A DNA stretch of 64,000 bases, taken from Paracidovorax cattleyae (GTDB taxonomy: Bacteria; Pseudomonadota; Gammaproteobacteria; Burkholderiales; Burkholderiaceae_C). Below, one piece after another: positions 26,883-34,742 of the stretch. Below the pieces are notes generated by a model, which worked only from the letters and a program-made list of their open reading frames with translations, was not told the origin of the DNA and ran no database searches. The stretch covers positions 62,001 through 126,000 of the forward strand of contig NZ_FNJL01000006.1 of NCBI RefSeq assembly GCF_900104515.1, given 5' to 3'. The translations under genes were made by a program, and so were the position numbers. Each line of letters begins with the position of its first letter. Within the stretch, counting starts at the first letter, position 1.

Positions 26883-26975
26883 GATTCGTGTAGGTCTGTG
26901 TCCGACCGGACTGTGCTCCCCCCGGTGCTGCGGCGTGGGAGAACAGGCGGTTTCAGATGCAACAGTGGGCGCAGT

Positions 26976-27329
26976 TCAGTTGCCGCCGGCTGCGGTGGCC
27001 TGGCCTGCCACGGAGCGGTCTTCGCCTCCTTGCCGGCGCACTTCGGCCAGGTACTCGGGCCCGCTGCGCAGGCGGTGGTACTCGGCCAGGCGCTGCTCAT
27101 TGGCGGGGTCGGCCAGGGCGCTGCGGTCGCCCTCGCCCACGCCGCGCAGTCCTGCGCGATCCCACAAAGCCAGGTCCGCCGCCACTTCGGCACGCGACAG
27201 GGGCTTGCCCTGTACGGCGGGCTCGGCACCGAACCAGTCTTCCTGCGAGGCGGGTGCTGCGGAGGCGGCGCCGGCGAAGGCCAGTGCGGCCAGTGCCAGG
27301 ACGAGGGCGGAGGGACGGTGTGCGTTCAT
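26976..27329 (-). CDS. DUF4148 family secreted protein (copy 2)
   Basis: 117 residues with signal peptide ending AASAAP. Same motifs as copy 1 (PLSRAEVAADLALWDRAGL, EQRLAEYHRLRSGPEYLAEV), clearly a tandem duplicate that has diverged in the rest. Periplasmic, function unknown. GGAACC precedes the start. The intergenic spacing and the upstream palindrome suggest each copy has its own promoter. Confidence 0.88.
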   Translation of the reverse strand: MNAHRPSALVLALAALAFAGAASAAPASQEDWFGAEPAVQGKPLSRAEVAADLALWDRAGLRGVGEGDRSALADPANEQRLAEYHRLRSGPEYLAEVRRQGGEDRSVAGQATAAGGN

Positions 27330-27418
27330 GGTGTGGTTCCTTTCGGTCGGGTCATCGCCGCGTTGCGGTGTTGCGTTGCGGCATGGAGGCAAGTGTGTCC
27401 TCCGGGCCTGCTGCGGTC

Positions 27419-27434
27419 TGTGCGAAAGCGCACA
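27419..27434 (-). promoter_or_regulatory. Palindrome upstream of DUF4148 copy 2
   Basis: TGTGCG-aaag-CGCACA, a perfect inverted repeat 90-105 bases upstream of the start, matching the element of copy 1 at 14 of 16 positions and at almost the same distance. Confidence 0.5.
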
Positions 27435-27462
27435 GCATCCGGCAGATGGCAGGCGCAGCGGC

Positions 27463-29172
27463 TCAGTCGCCGGAAGGTGCGCGCAGGGACGACGGCCGTG
27501 CCACGTGCAGCACTTCGAGGGGCTGCGATCGACCCCGCACGGCGATCGGGCCGGGCGTGCCGAACTGGTCCTGCGCGCCCGCGAGGCGCGCCACGTCCGC
27601 CGAGAGCACGAGCCGCGCGCCCACCACCTTGGAATGGTCCTGCAGCCGGCTTGCGGTGTTCACCACCTCGCCCACGGCCGTGAAGGTGGTCGTGTCCTCG
27701 AAGCCCACCTGCCCGACGGCGACGGCGCCCGCATGCAGGCCCATGCCGAAGTCCAGCGCGTGGCCGAACTGCGCCTGGAAAGCTTCGTTCCATGCCTCCA
27801 TCCGTTCCTCGATGGCCGCGGCGGCCGCCAGGGCCTGGCGGCAGGCCGTGGGAAGGTCGCAGTCCAGTCCGAAAAGGGCCATCACGCTGTCGCCGATGAA
27901 CTGGTTGGGCAGTCCCCCGGCCTCGCGCACGGCGCTGCCGACGCGCTCGAAATACTGGTCCAGCACCCAGGCGAGATCGAAGGGCCACTGGCGCTCCGCC
28001 AGTCCCGACCAGCGGCGCAGGTCCACGAACAGCACGGCCACCAGCCGTTCGCTGCCCAGCCGCGCTGCCGCCGGGCCGGCGCCGGGCTGGAAGAGCGGCG
28101 TGACGCGCACTCGGCCCTGCGGCCGCAACTGGCAGGCCAGGCGCACGCCCTCCGGTGCGTTCACCCGCTGCAGCGTGCGCAGTTCATCGCGCTCCGGCGG
28201 CGGCAGGCTGCCGTCTTCCGCTTCCACGCGCACGCGGCAGGTGGAGCAGCGCGCCCGCCCTCCGCACAGGGACAGGTGCGGGATGCCGTGCAGGCGGCTG
28301 GCGTCCAGCACGCTGGTGCCCCGGGCCACCTGCACGGTACGGCCGGGGTATTGCAGCGTCACGCAGCCTTCGCCGCGCAGGCGGCGCAGCGCGCCCGCAG
28401 CGAACCGGGCCGTCACGAGGGCCGCCAATGCCATCAGCCAGCCGAGCTGCAGGCCATCGCCCAGCGAGCGTGCGGCCTCCGCGGCCGGGCGCGGCGGCCC
28501 GGGGGAGCGCAGTGCCTGCGCGGCCCAGGCGATTTCGCGGCCCATGGCCAGCGTGCCCAGCAGCGCGAGCACCGGCAGCAGCACGGCTGCCGTCAGCAGC
28601 AGGGCCTGGTGGCGGCGCCATGCCGCGCGGTGGCGCATGGCCAGGTGCAGGCCCAGGCAGCCGTGCAGCCAGGCGAGCGTGAGGAGCAATGCCTGCCGCG
28701 CCAGGGACTCGGGCGACCAGATGGCCCGCACGATGCGCAGGTAGGACGGCTCCACGCCCCAGGTGCTTTCCAGCCAGCGCGTGCCCACCACGTGCGTGGC
28801 CAGCAGCAGCGGCAGCAGCAATCCCAGGGCAATGCGCAATGCCTCGACGGGCGGCATGCGCCAGCTGCGCCGGCGCCACAGGGCGGTGCCGGCCATCGCG
28901 AGGTGCACGGCGAAGGCGCCGTACAGCAGCACCGTGCCGGGTGCCGTCGCCCACGCGGCATGCACCGCGCGGCGCAGGGCTTCCGCTGCCTGCAGGGATA
29001 CCAGGCCCGCGGCATGCGTGGCCAGGTGCAGCGCCACGTAGAGCCACAGCGTCAGTCCGCTCGCCCAGCGCAGGTCGCGCGCCGAGGGCCGGCGGCGCAG
29101 GCGGCCGGACAGGTCGGCGGGATCGGGGGCGGAGCGGGGCATCGGTACGGGGCGGGGCGGGGCGCTGAGCAT
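27463..29172 (-). CDS. Adenylate/guanylate cyclase with membrane domain and 2Fe-2S ferredoxin domain
   Basis: 569 residues. The N-terminal 260 residues hold about six membrane helices with several His placed inside helices (LYVALHLATHAAGL, LLLATHVVG, LAWLHGCLGLHLAMRH), reminiscent of b-type cytochromes. A plant-type 2Fe-2S ferredoxin domain follows, with Cys303, Cys309, Cys312 and Cys347 (LCGGRARCSTC onward). From about residue 375 a class III cyclase catalytic domain has both metal Asp residues (LFVDLRRWSG, FIGDSVMALFG) and the segment FTAVGEVVNTASRL. Inferred: redox state controls cAMP synthesis. Divergent from a Crp/Fnr regulator, the natural receiver of cAMP. ATG at 29172; a second ATG 30 bases downstream is possible. 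Confidence 0.87.
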   Translation of the reverse strand: MLSAPPRPVPMPRSAPDPADLSGRLRRRPSARDLRWASGLTLWLYVALHLATHAAGLVSLQAAEALRRAVHAAWATAPGTVLLYGAFAVHLAMAGTALWRRRSWRMPPVEALRIALGLLLPLLLATHVVGTRWLESTWGVEPSYLRIVRAIWSPESLARQALLLTLAWLHGCLGLHLAMRHRAAWRRHQALLLTAAVLLPVLALLGTLAMGREIAWAAQALRSPGPPRPAAEAARSLGDGLQLGWLMALAALVTARFAAGALRRLRGEGCVTLQYPGRTVQVARGTSVLDASRLHGIPHLSLCGGRARCSTCRVRVEAEDGSLPPPERDELRTLQRVNAPEGVRLACQLRPQGRVRVTPLFQPGAGPAAARLGSERLVAVLFVDLRRWSGLAERQWPFDLAWVLDQYFERVGSAVREAGGLPNQFIGDSVMALFGLDCDLPTACRQALAAAAAIEERMEAWNEAFQAQFGHALDFGMGLHAGAVAVGQVGFEDTTTFTAVGEVVNTASRLQDHSKVVGARLVLSADVARLAGAQDQFGTPGPIAVRGRSQPLEVLHVARPSSLRAPSGD

Positions 29173-29231
29173 AATGCCCCGAGCCCGGCGGTGTCCGTCC
29201 GCCGGTCCTTTCCCCTTTCCGTGGTCTTCGC

Positions 29232-29972
29232 ATGGTGTCCGCTCCCCGCCGCAGTTCCTCTCCCGTCGCCGCCGTTCCCTCGAGCTTCGCGCTGCGGGGG
29301 GTGACGCTGTTCGAGGGGCTCGACGCGCAGCGGCTGGACCGGATTGCGCAGCAGTGCCGCTGGCAGCAGCTGCCGGCACGGCGGCGCCTGTTTTCCCGCG
29401 CAGCCGCGGAGGCGGAGGTGTACTTCATCCTCACTGGGCAGGTGCGTGTGACCACCTATTCGGCCAACGGCCGGCAGGTCACCTTCCGCGATTGCGGCCC
29501 GGGTGAGCCCATCGGCCTGCTGGCCGCGCTCGACGGCGGCGCGCGTTCCGCCGACGTGGTCACCCTGGCGCCCACCCTGGCGGCGAGCCTGCCGCCGGAG
29601 GATTTCCGCAGGCTGATGGCCGAGGAACCCGCCGTGGCGCGGCGCGTCGTGGAGGGCCTGTGCGTGCTGGTGCGCGAACTGTCGGAGCGGGTGATCGACC
29701 TCAGCACGCTGGGCGTGCAGAACCGGCTGCATGCGGAGCTGCTGCGCATGGCCCGGGCGTCGGGCGGTGCGGATGCGGCAGGGCGCGCGCGCATCGATCC
29801 GGCACCGGCGCATGCGGAAGTCGCCAGCCGCATCAGCACCAACCGCGAGCAGGTGACGCGCGAACTCGGCGTGCTCGTGCGGCAGGGGCTGCTGGAGAAG
29901 GCCGGGCGGGCGTTCGTGGTGACCGACCTGGCCCGGCTCGAACGCATGGTGGCGGAAGTGCGCGGAGGCTGA
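29232..29972 (+). CDS. Crp/Fnr family transcriptional regulator
   Basis: 246 residues. N-terminal cyclic-nucleotide-binding beta barrel (AEVYFILTGQVRVTTYS, CGPGEPIGLLAALDGG), dimer helix (RELSERVIDLSTLGVQNRL) and C-terminal helix-turn-helix (AEVASRISTNREQVTRELG). No Fnr-type N-terminal Cys cluster. Starts 59 bases from the divergent cyclase, so a cAMP circuit is likely, with the regulator possibly controlling both genes. Confidence 0.88.
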   Translation: MVSAPRRSSSPVAAVPSSFALRGVTLFEGLDAQRLDRIAQQCRWQQLPARRRLFSRAAAEAEVYFILTGQVRVTTYSANGRQVTFRDCGPGEPIGLLAALDGGARSADVVTLAPTLAASLPPEDFRRLMAEEPAVARRVVEGLCVLVRELSERVIDLSTLGVQNRLHAELLRMARASGGADAAGRARIDPAPAHAEVASRISTNREQVTRELGVLVRQGLLEKAGRAFVVTDLARLERMVAEVRGG

Positions 29973-29981
29973 CTCCGCCGG

Positions 29982-30908
29982 TCAGGCCGCAGGGCCCGGG
30001 TGCGACTCGGCCTGGTGCAGCAGCCAGGCGCGGAAATGGCCCAGCGCGGGCGATTGCGTGCGCCCGCCCGCATGGCAGAGCCAGTAGCCCAGCCGGCTGT
30101 TGAAGCCGGCGTCCGGCAGCGGTTCCGTGATGGCGCCGGCCGCGATCTGCTCGCGGACGAGGCAGCGGGGGACCAGGCCGAGGCCCAGGCCCATGGCGAC
30201 GCCGCGGATGACGGTCTCGAACAGGTCGAGCACCGGACCGTCGAAGCGTTTCAGCCCCTGCACGCCGTGGCGCTCGCCCCATCGCTCCCACGCATCGGGC
30301 TCCGACACGTGCCGCAACAGCGTGTGTCCCGCGACGTCGGCGGGGCTGCGCAGCACCGGCACGGGGTGTTCCGTGCTGCCGGACCCGGGCGGCGGGGCGA
30401 TCAGCGCCACGTCGTTGCCGGCGATGTAGTGGGCATGCATGCCGGGCCAGTGGCCGTCGCCGAAGAGGATGGCGCAGTCCGTCTCCGGCCCCGGCAGGGC
30501 ATTGATGAGCGGCTGCGCCAGGTGCAGCGTGATGCGCGGATGCCGCTGCCGGAAATCCGCCAGCCGGGGCACCAGCCACTGCGCCGAGAACGTGGGCAGC
30601 GCGGCCACCTGCAGCGCGCCGCCGTCGTGCCCGCTGGCCAGCAGTTCGAGCGTGGCGGCCTCCAGGCGGGCCAGCAGTTCCCGCACCGCCAGTTCGTAGC
30701 GCTCGCCCGCCGGGGTGAGGACCAGGCGCTGGCGGCTGCGTTCGAACAGTGGCACGCCCACCCAGCGCTCGAGTTCCTGGATCTGCTTGCTGACGGCGCT
30801 CTGGGTGAGGTCCAGAGGCTCTGCTGCCGCCGATGCATTGCCGCAGCGGACCACGGTGCAGAACGTGCGCAGCAGGTGCAGAGGAGGATTGAGTCGGCGC
30901 AGGGGCAT
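29982..30908 (-). CDS. LysR family transcriptional regulator (GcvA-like)
   Basis: 308 residues. Helix-turn-helix of the LysR type (LHLLRTFCTVVRCGNASAAA, DLTQSAVSKQIQELER) and a substrate-binding C-terminal domain resembling GcvA. Divergent from the Bug-type binding protein with 123 bases between, so it probably controls the genes at 31.0-32.9 kb. Its stop lies 10 bases from the convergent Crp-like gene. Confidence 0.9.
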   Translation of the reverse strand: MPLRRLNPPLHLLRTFCTVVRCGNASAAAEPLDLTQSAVSKQIQELERWVGVPLFERSRQRLVLTPAGERYELAVRELLARLEAATLELLASGHDGGALQVAALPTFSAQWLVPRLADFRQRHPRITLHLAQPLINALPGPETDCAILFGDGHWPGMHAHYIAGNDVALIAPPPGSGSTEHPVPVLRSPADVAGHTLLRHVSEPDAWERWGERHGVQGLKRFDGPVLDLFETVIRGVAMGLGLGLVPRCLVREQIAAGAITEPLPDAGFNSRLGYWLCHAGGRTQSPALGHFRAWLLHQAESHPGPAA

Positions 30909-31031
30909 GGGGAGGGTTCCGGGGAGACGGACGGCGATGAGGGTATGCCGAATCGGAATGTTAACCGGCACGCCCTTTGCGTCATTCGTGCATTTATTCC
31001 ATTAATCTCATCGATAACCTCAAAGGAAACC

Positions 31032-32000
31032 ATGCAGCGTCGTTCCTGGCTCGCGGCCCTGGCCGCCTCACCCTTCATCGGCAACTTCGCAAGGGCGCAG
31101 GAGGGCCGGCCGCTACGCATCGTCGTGCCCTTTCCTCCGGGCGGCGCGACCGACATCGCGGGCCGCGTGCTGCAGGAGCCGCTGCAGCGCCTGCTGGGCC
31201 ATCCGGTGGTGATCGACAACCGCGCCGGCGCGGGCGGCTCCATCGGCATGGCCGAGGTGGCGCGCTCTGCAGGCGACGGGCTGACCTTCGGCGTGGCGAC
31301 CGTGTCCACGCATGGCGTGAACCCCGCCGTTTTCTCGCGGCTGCCCTACGATCCGGTCCGCGACTTCGCCGGGGTCACCGAGATCGTGAAGGCGCCGGGC
31401 ATCCTCGTGGTCAATCCGCGGGAAATGCCGGTGCGCAGCTTCGGCGAGTTCGTGACCTACCTCAAGGCACGGCCCGGCCAGGTGTCCTACGCATCGCCGG
31501 GCAACGGCACCATCGGCCACATGTGGGGCGAATTGTTCAAGATCAGCACCGGCACTTCCATGGTGCACATTCCCTACCGTGGCGCCGGCCCGGCAGTGAA
31601 CGACGTGCTGGCCGGCCAGGTGCCCGTGTATTTCGACCAGGTCGCCTCCGCGCTGCCCTACGTGAAGAGCGGTCGGCTGCGTGCGCTCGCCGTCTCCTGG
31701 CCGCAGCGGCTCGCGGACGTGCTGCCCGAGGTGCCCACCTACGGCGAACTGGGCCATCCCCAGGCCAACGAGCCTTCCTGGTTCGGCCTGGTGGCCCCGG
31801 CCGCCACGCCGCCCGCGGCGGTGTTGCGCGTGCAGCAGGCCGTGGGCGCCGCGCTGAAGGAGCCGGCAGTGCGTGACCGGCTCTCCGGCCAGGGCCTGTA
31901 CCCCACGGGCACCCCGCCCGCAGAGTTTTCCCGGCAGATCGAGCAGGAGATCGCCAAGATGCGGAAAATCGCTGCCTATGCCCAGATCCACCTCGACTGA
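31032..32000 (+). CDS. Bug/TctC family periplasmic solute-binding protein
   Basis: 322 residues with signal peptide (WLAALAASPFIGNFARAQ). Family motifs: RIVVPFPPGGATDIAGR, VIDNRAGAGGSIGMAEVA, YASPGNGTIGHMWGELFK, VHIPYRGAGPAVNDVLAGQV. Binds a carboxylate in the periplasm for uptake or sensing; these proteins are hugely multiplied in Bordetella and Comamonadaceae. No TctAB membrane genes are nearby, so it is an orphan. AAAGGAAAC precedes the ATG. Likely co-transcribed with the amidohydrolase gene 21 bases on. Confidence 0.92.
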   Translation: MQRRSWLAALAASPFIGNFARAQEGRPLRIVVPFPPGGATDIAGRVLQEPLQRLLGHPVVIDNRAGAGGSIGMAEVARSAGDGLTFGVATVSTHGVNPAVFSRLPYDPVRDFAGVTEIVKAPGILVVNPREMPVRSFGEFVTYLKARPGQVSYASPGNGTIGHMWGELFKISTGTSMVHIPYRGAGPAVNDVLAGQVPVYFDQVASALPYVKSGRLRALAVSWPQRLADVLPEVPTYGELGHPQANEPSWFGLVAPAATPPAAVLRVQQAVGAALKEPAVRDRLSGQGLYPTGTPPAEFSRQIEQEIAKMRKIAAYAQIHLD

Positions 32001-32021
32001 CCCGATGAACGGAGCCCGACG

Positions 32022-32909
32022 ATGCCCGACCCGCAGCCGCTGAGCCCCGTGGCCGCTTCCGTATCGGTGGTGCCGGGCCGCACGCCCCTGGTCCTCGATT
32101 CGCCCCACAGCGGCACGGATTATCCCGACGACTTCCGTGCCGCGCTGGCCCCGGACGTGCTGCGGCGCGCGGAAGACACCCATGTGGAAAAGCTCTACGC
32201 CTTCGCGCCCGCCCTCGGCGTCGCGTGGGTGGAGGCGCATTTCCCGCGGATCTACCTCGATGCCAACCGGGACACCACGGAGATCGACACCACGCTCTTC
32301 GATGCCGAGTGGCCCGACCCCGTCACCGCCGACCCGGTGGTGCTGCAGAAGGTGCGGCTCGGCAAGGGCCTCATCTGGAAGTGCACCGACGAGGGCCTGC
32401 CCATCTATGACCGGCCGCTGTCGGTGGCTGAAGGGCGCGCGCGCATCGAGCAGTGCTGGCGGCCCTACCATGCCGCGGTGGAGCAGGCCATCGAGGCCGC
32501 GCATGCGCGCCACGGCTACAGCCTGCACCTGAACTGCCACTCGATGCCCTCCGTCGCGGCCAGCCATGCCACGCTGCATCCCGGGCTCGTGCATGCCGAC
32601 TTCGTCATCGGTGACCGCGACGGCACCACCGCGGATCCGGCGCTGTCGCAGGCGCTCTGCGCCTTCCTGCGGGAGCGCGGCTACGGTGTGGACTACAACC
32701 ATCCCTACAAGGGCGTCGAGATCGTGCGCCGCTACGGCGATCCCGCCCGCGACCGGCACAGCATCCAGGTGGAGATCAACCGCCGCCTCTACATGGACGA
32801 GCACACGCTGGCGCTGCAGCCGGAGGGCTTCGGGCGCCTGCAGGCCGACCTGCGCGCGCTCGTGGAGTTGCTGCTGGCGCTCGATCCGCGGCGCTCCACG
32901 GGCGGCTGA
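32022..32909 (+). CDS. N-formylglutamate amidohydrolase family protein
   Basis: 295 residues. FGase fold: LVLDSPHSGTDYP near the N-terminus (metal-binding His region), YLDANRDTTEIDT, NCHSMPSVAASH, and VEINRRLYMDEHT near the end. The enzyme hydrolyses N-formyl-glutamate to glutamate and formate, the last step of one histidine pathway, but the usual hut genes are absent, so the true substrate may be another N-acyl amino acid supplied through the neighbouring binding protein. Confidence 0.87.
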   Translation: MPDPQPLSPVAASVSVVPGRTPLVLDSPHSGTDYPDDFRAALAPDVLRRAEDTHVEKLYAFAPALGVAWVEAHFPRIYLDANRDTTEIDTTLFDAEWPDPVTADPVVLQKVRLGKGLIWKCTDEGLPIYDRPLSVAEGRARIEQCWRPYHAAVEQAIEAAHARHGYSLHLNCHSMPSVAASHATLHPGLVHADFVIGDRDGTTADPALSQALCAFLRERGYGVDYNHPYKGVEIVRRYGDPARDRHSIQVEINRRLYMDEHTLALQPEGFGRLQADLRALVELLLALDPRRSTGG

Positions 32910-32945
32910 CGCGGCGCTGCGCACGGCAGCGGACAGCGTGGGCGG

Positions 32946-33007
32946 TTCGCATTTCGCGACACCGCGTCGTGCCGGTGCGGGGCATGGAAGGGGGCGCGTC
33001 CTAGATT
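32946..33007 (+). promoter_or_regulatory. PIP-box-like (HrpX-type) promoter of the LRR-Fic genes
   Basis: TTCGC (32946-32950), N15, GTCGT (32966-32970): the PIP consensus TTCGB-N15-TTCGB with one mismatch. Then N31 and TAGATT (33002-33007), which matches the YANNNT -10 box usual for HrpX-dependent promoters. The LRR gene starts 43 bases later. The spacing is the same as at the two perfect boxes elsewhere in the window. Confidence 0.6.
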
Positions 33008-33049
33008 GGGGGCGAGCCGCTTTCCTTTCCCCACACCGCCCCCGCTGCC

Positions 33050-34678
33050 ATGACCTCGCCCCTGCTCACGGCGCCTTTCGGCGCCTCCGTCCTGTCCTTC
33101 ATGCCCCCGGAACGCGGGGGGACGATCGCTGCACCGCGCCAGGCCGCCACATCACCCGGTGCACCCTTGCTGCAGGCCTGGTACGAGGCGCTGCAGGCCT
33201 GGTGCGAGGCCGATCCGGCCCGGCAGCCGTCGCAGGGGCTGGCCGCCGAGGGGTTCCGGGGCCTGTTTTCCGTGCGCAGGAACCGGGGCGGCGCCCGCGA
33301 TGAGCGGGCAGAAGCATTCGCCGGGCGCTGCAGGGAATTCGCCATGGCCGCGGACCGGGTCCTGGACCGTGGGGGCGCGGCGTTCGGCGCCGCGCAGGGG
33401 GGCACGGAGTTGCGCGAGGTCGCCGCGGGCCGCCTGCTGCTCGCCCATGACGTGGGCGCTCCCACGCTGGACCTGCACGGACTGGGGCTGACGGACCTGC
33501 CGCCCGGCCTCGAGGCCCTGGGCACCCTGGAGCGGCTGGACATCTCCTGGAATGCGGGGCTGGGCGCACTGCCCGAGCGGCTCGCCCACTGCCGGGGGGT
33601 GCGGGCGATCGATGCGCGCCATTGCGGCATCACCGAGGTGCCTCCGCAGATATTCTCGCTGCCACGGCTGGAGACGCTGGACCTTTCGGACAACGCGGAA
33701 CTGCGCTCGCTTCCCGCCGAAGCCGCCCGCGCTCCCGCGCTGCGGACGCTGCGCGCCTCGCAGTGCCAGCTGGATCACCTGCCCGCCGGCCTGGAGCGCA
33801 TTGCCACGCTGGAGCGGCTGGAGATCGCGCACAACCCGCGGCTGCAGGAGCTGCCCGCCGGGTGGCGCCTGGACGACCCGCGCCTGCGGCTCGAAGGAAC
33901 GCCCCTGGAGGCCATCGCCGGCCTGCTGCGCCACCTGCCGCTGACGCCGCGCCAGCGCGGCACGCTCGCGGAGCATATGGACACCATCGCCCGCGCGTGG
34001 TCCCTGCTGCAGGCCAGGATGCGGGCGGAGCCCCGCCTTTCGGACCAGGTCGGGCAGCTGCGTGCCCGGCTGTCGCTCACGGTGCGCACCGACGGCATGG
34101 GCACGCAGGAAGCCTGCGAGGACGCGCACCAGGCCATCGCGGATTGGCTGGACGATGGGGATCCGGTGACCACTGCGCGGATCCTGGAGCTGGGCTGGCG
34201 CATCAACTTCCGGCCGGCCGGCGCGGGCCTCCTGCGTACGCAGGAATGCCCGGACGGGCTATTCGACGCGGGGCCGGCCGGTACGGACGCCGGTGTGGGC
34301 CGGCCGTCTCCCGGCGCGCTGCCGCCGCTGCTCGCGGCGGTCGAGTCCTGGCTGTCGGCGGGCGATGCGCCCGATGCGGCGCTCGACCCGCTGTCCGCCT
34401 TGGAACGGGCCGTGCTGCTCTACCGGGCCCTGGTGGTCCTCAGCCCCCTGAACAAGGGCAACGAACCCACGGCCCTGGCGGCCATGGACTGGGCCCTGCA
34501 GCAGCATGGTCTGCCGCCGGTCCTGCTGCCCGACGACCCGGCCCTGCCCGCTGCGGTCCTGTTCCGGTTTTCGGGCATCGCGTCGCCGGACGCGGCGGCA
34601 GAACTGCTGCAGGAAACCGTCCGGCACATGGATGCGCTCATGGCGCGTCTGCTGGCCCAGGCGCCCGCCGAAGGCTGA
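33050..34678 (+). CDS. LRR protein with Fic-like C-terminus, candidate type III effector (XopAC/AvrAC-like)
   Basis: 542 residues. The N-terminus is rich in Ser/Pro/Ala with no acidic residue before position 21, as in type III signals. Residues about 140-300 are leucine-rich repeats (LDLHGLGLTDLPPGLEAL, LETLDLSDNAELRSLP). The C-terminal 200 residues have a Fic layout: flap-like RPAGAGLLRT, then ALVVLSPLNKGNEPTALAAM and GLPPVLL. The canonical HPFxxGNGR has become SPLNKGNEP (residues 465-473), so the catalytic His and Arg are lost. Architecture and length match Xanthomonas AvrAC (about 536 residues), which modifies plant kinases. Preceded by a PIP-like promoter. Expected to act in the plant cell; activity unknown. 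Confidence 0.72.
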   Translation: MTSPLLTAPFGASVLSFMPPERGGTIAAPRQAATSPGAPLLQAWYEALQAWCEADPARQPSQGLAAEGFRGLFSVRRNRGGARDERAEAFAGRCREFAMAADRVLDRGGAAFGAAQGGTELREVAAGRLLLAHDVGAPTLDLHGLGLTDLPPGLEALGTLERLDISWNAGLGALPERLAHCRGVRAIDARHCGITEVPPQIFSLPRLETLDLSDNAELRSLPAEAARAPALRTLRASQCQLDHLPAGLERIATLERLEIAHNPRLQELPAGWRLDDPRLRLEGTPLEAIAGLLRHLPLTPRQRGTLAEHMDTIARAWSLLQARMRAEPRLSDQVGQLRARLSLTVRTDGMGTQEACEDAHQAIADWLDDGDPVTTARILELGWRINFRPAGAGLLRTQECPDGLFDAGPAGTDAGVGRPSPGALPPLLAAVESWLSAGDAPDAALDPLSALERAVLLYRALVVLSPLNKGNEPTALAAMDWALQQHGLPPVLLPDDPALPAAVLFRFSGIASPDAAAELLQETVRHMDALMARLLAQAPAEG

Positions 34679-34742
34679 ACCAGACCCGCGGCCCGCCGCA
34701 TTGCCCTGCCACGCAACCAGACCGGCTTCGACCCCAGCGACC

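Noticed and set aside
34681-34742. PIP box directly before the second LRR gene
   Set aside because: Only a TTCGA half-site is present and no partner at 15 bases; the gene is more likely read from the upstream promoter.
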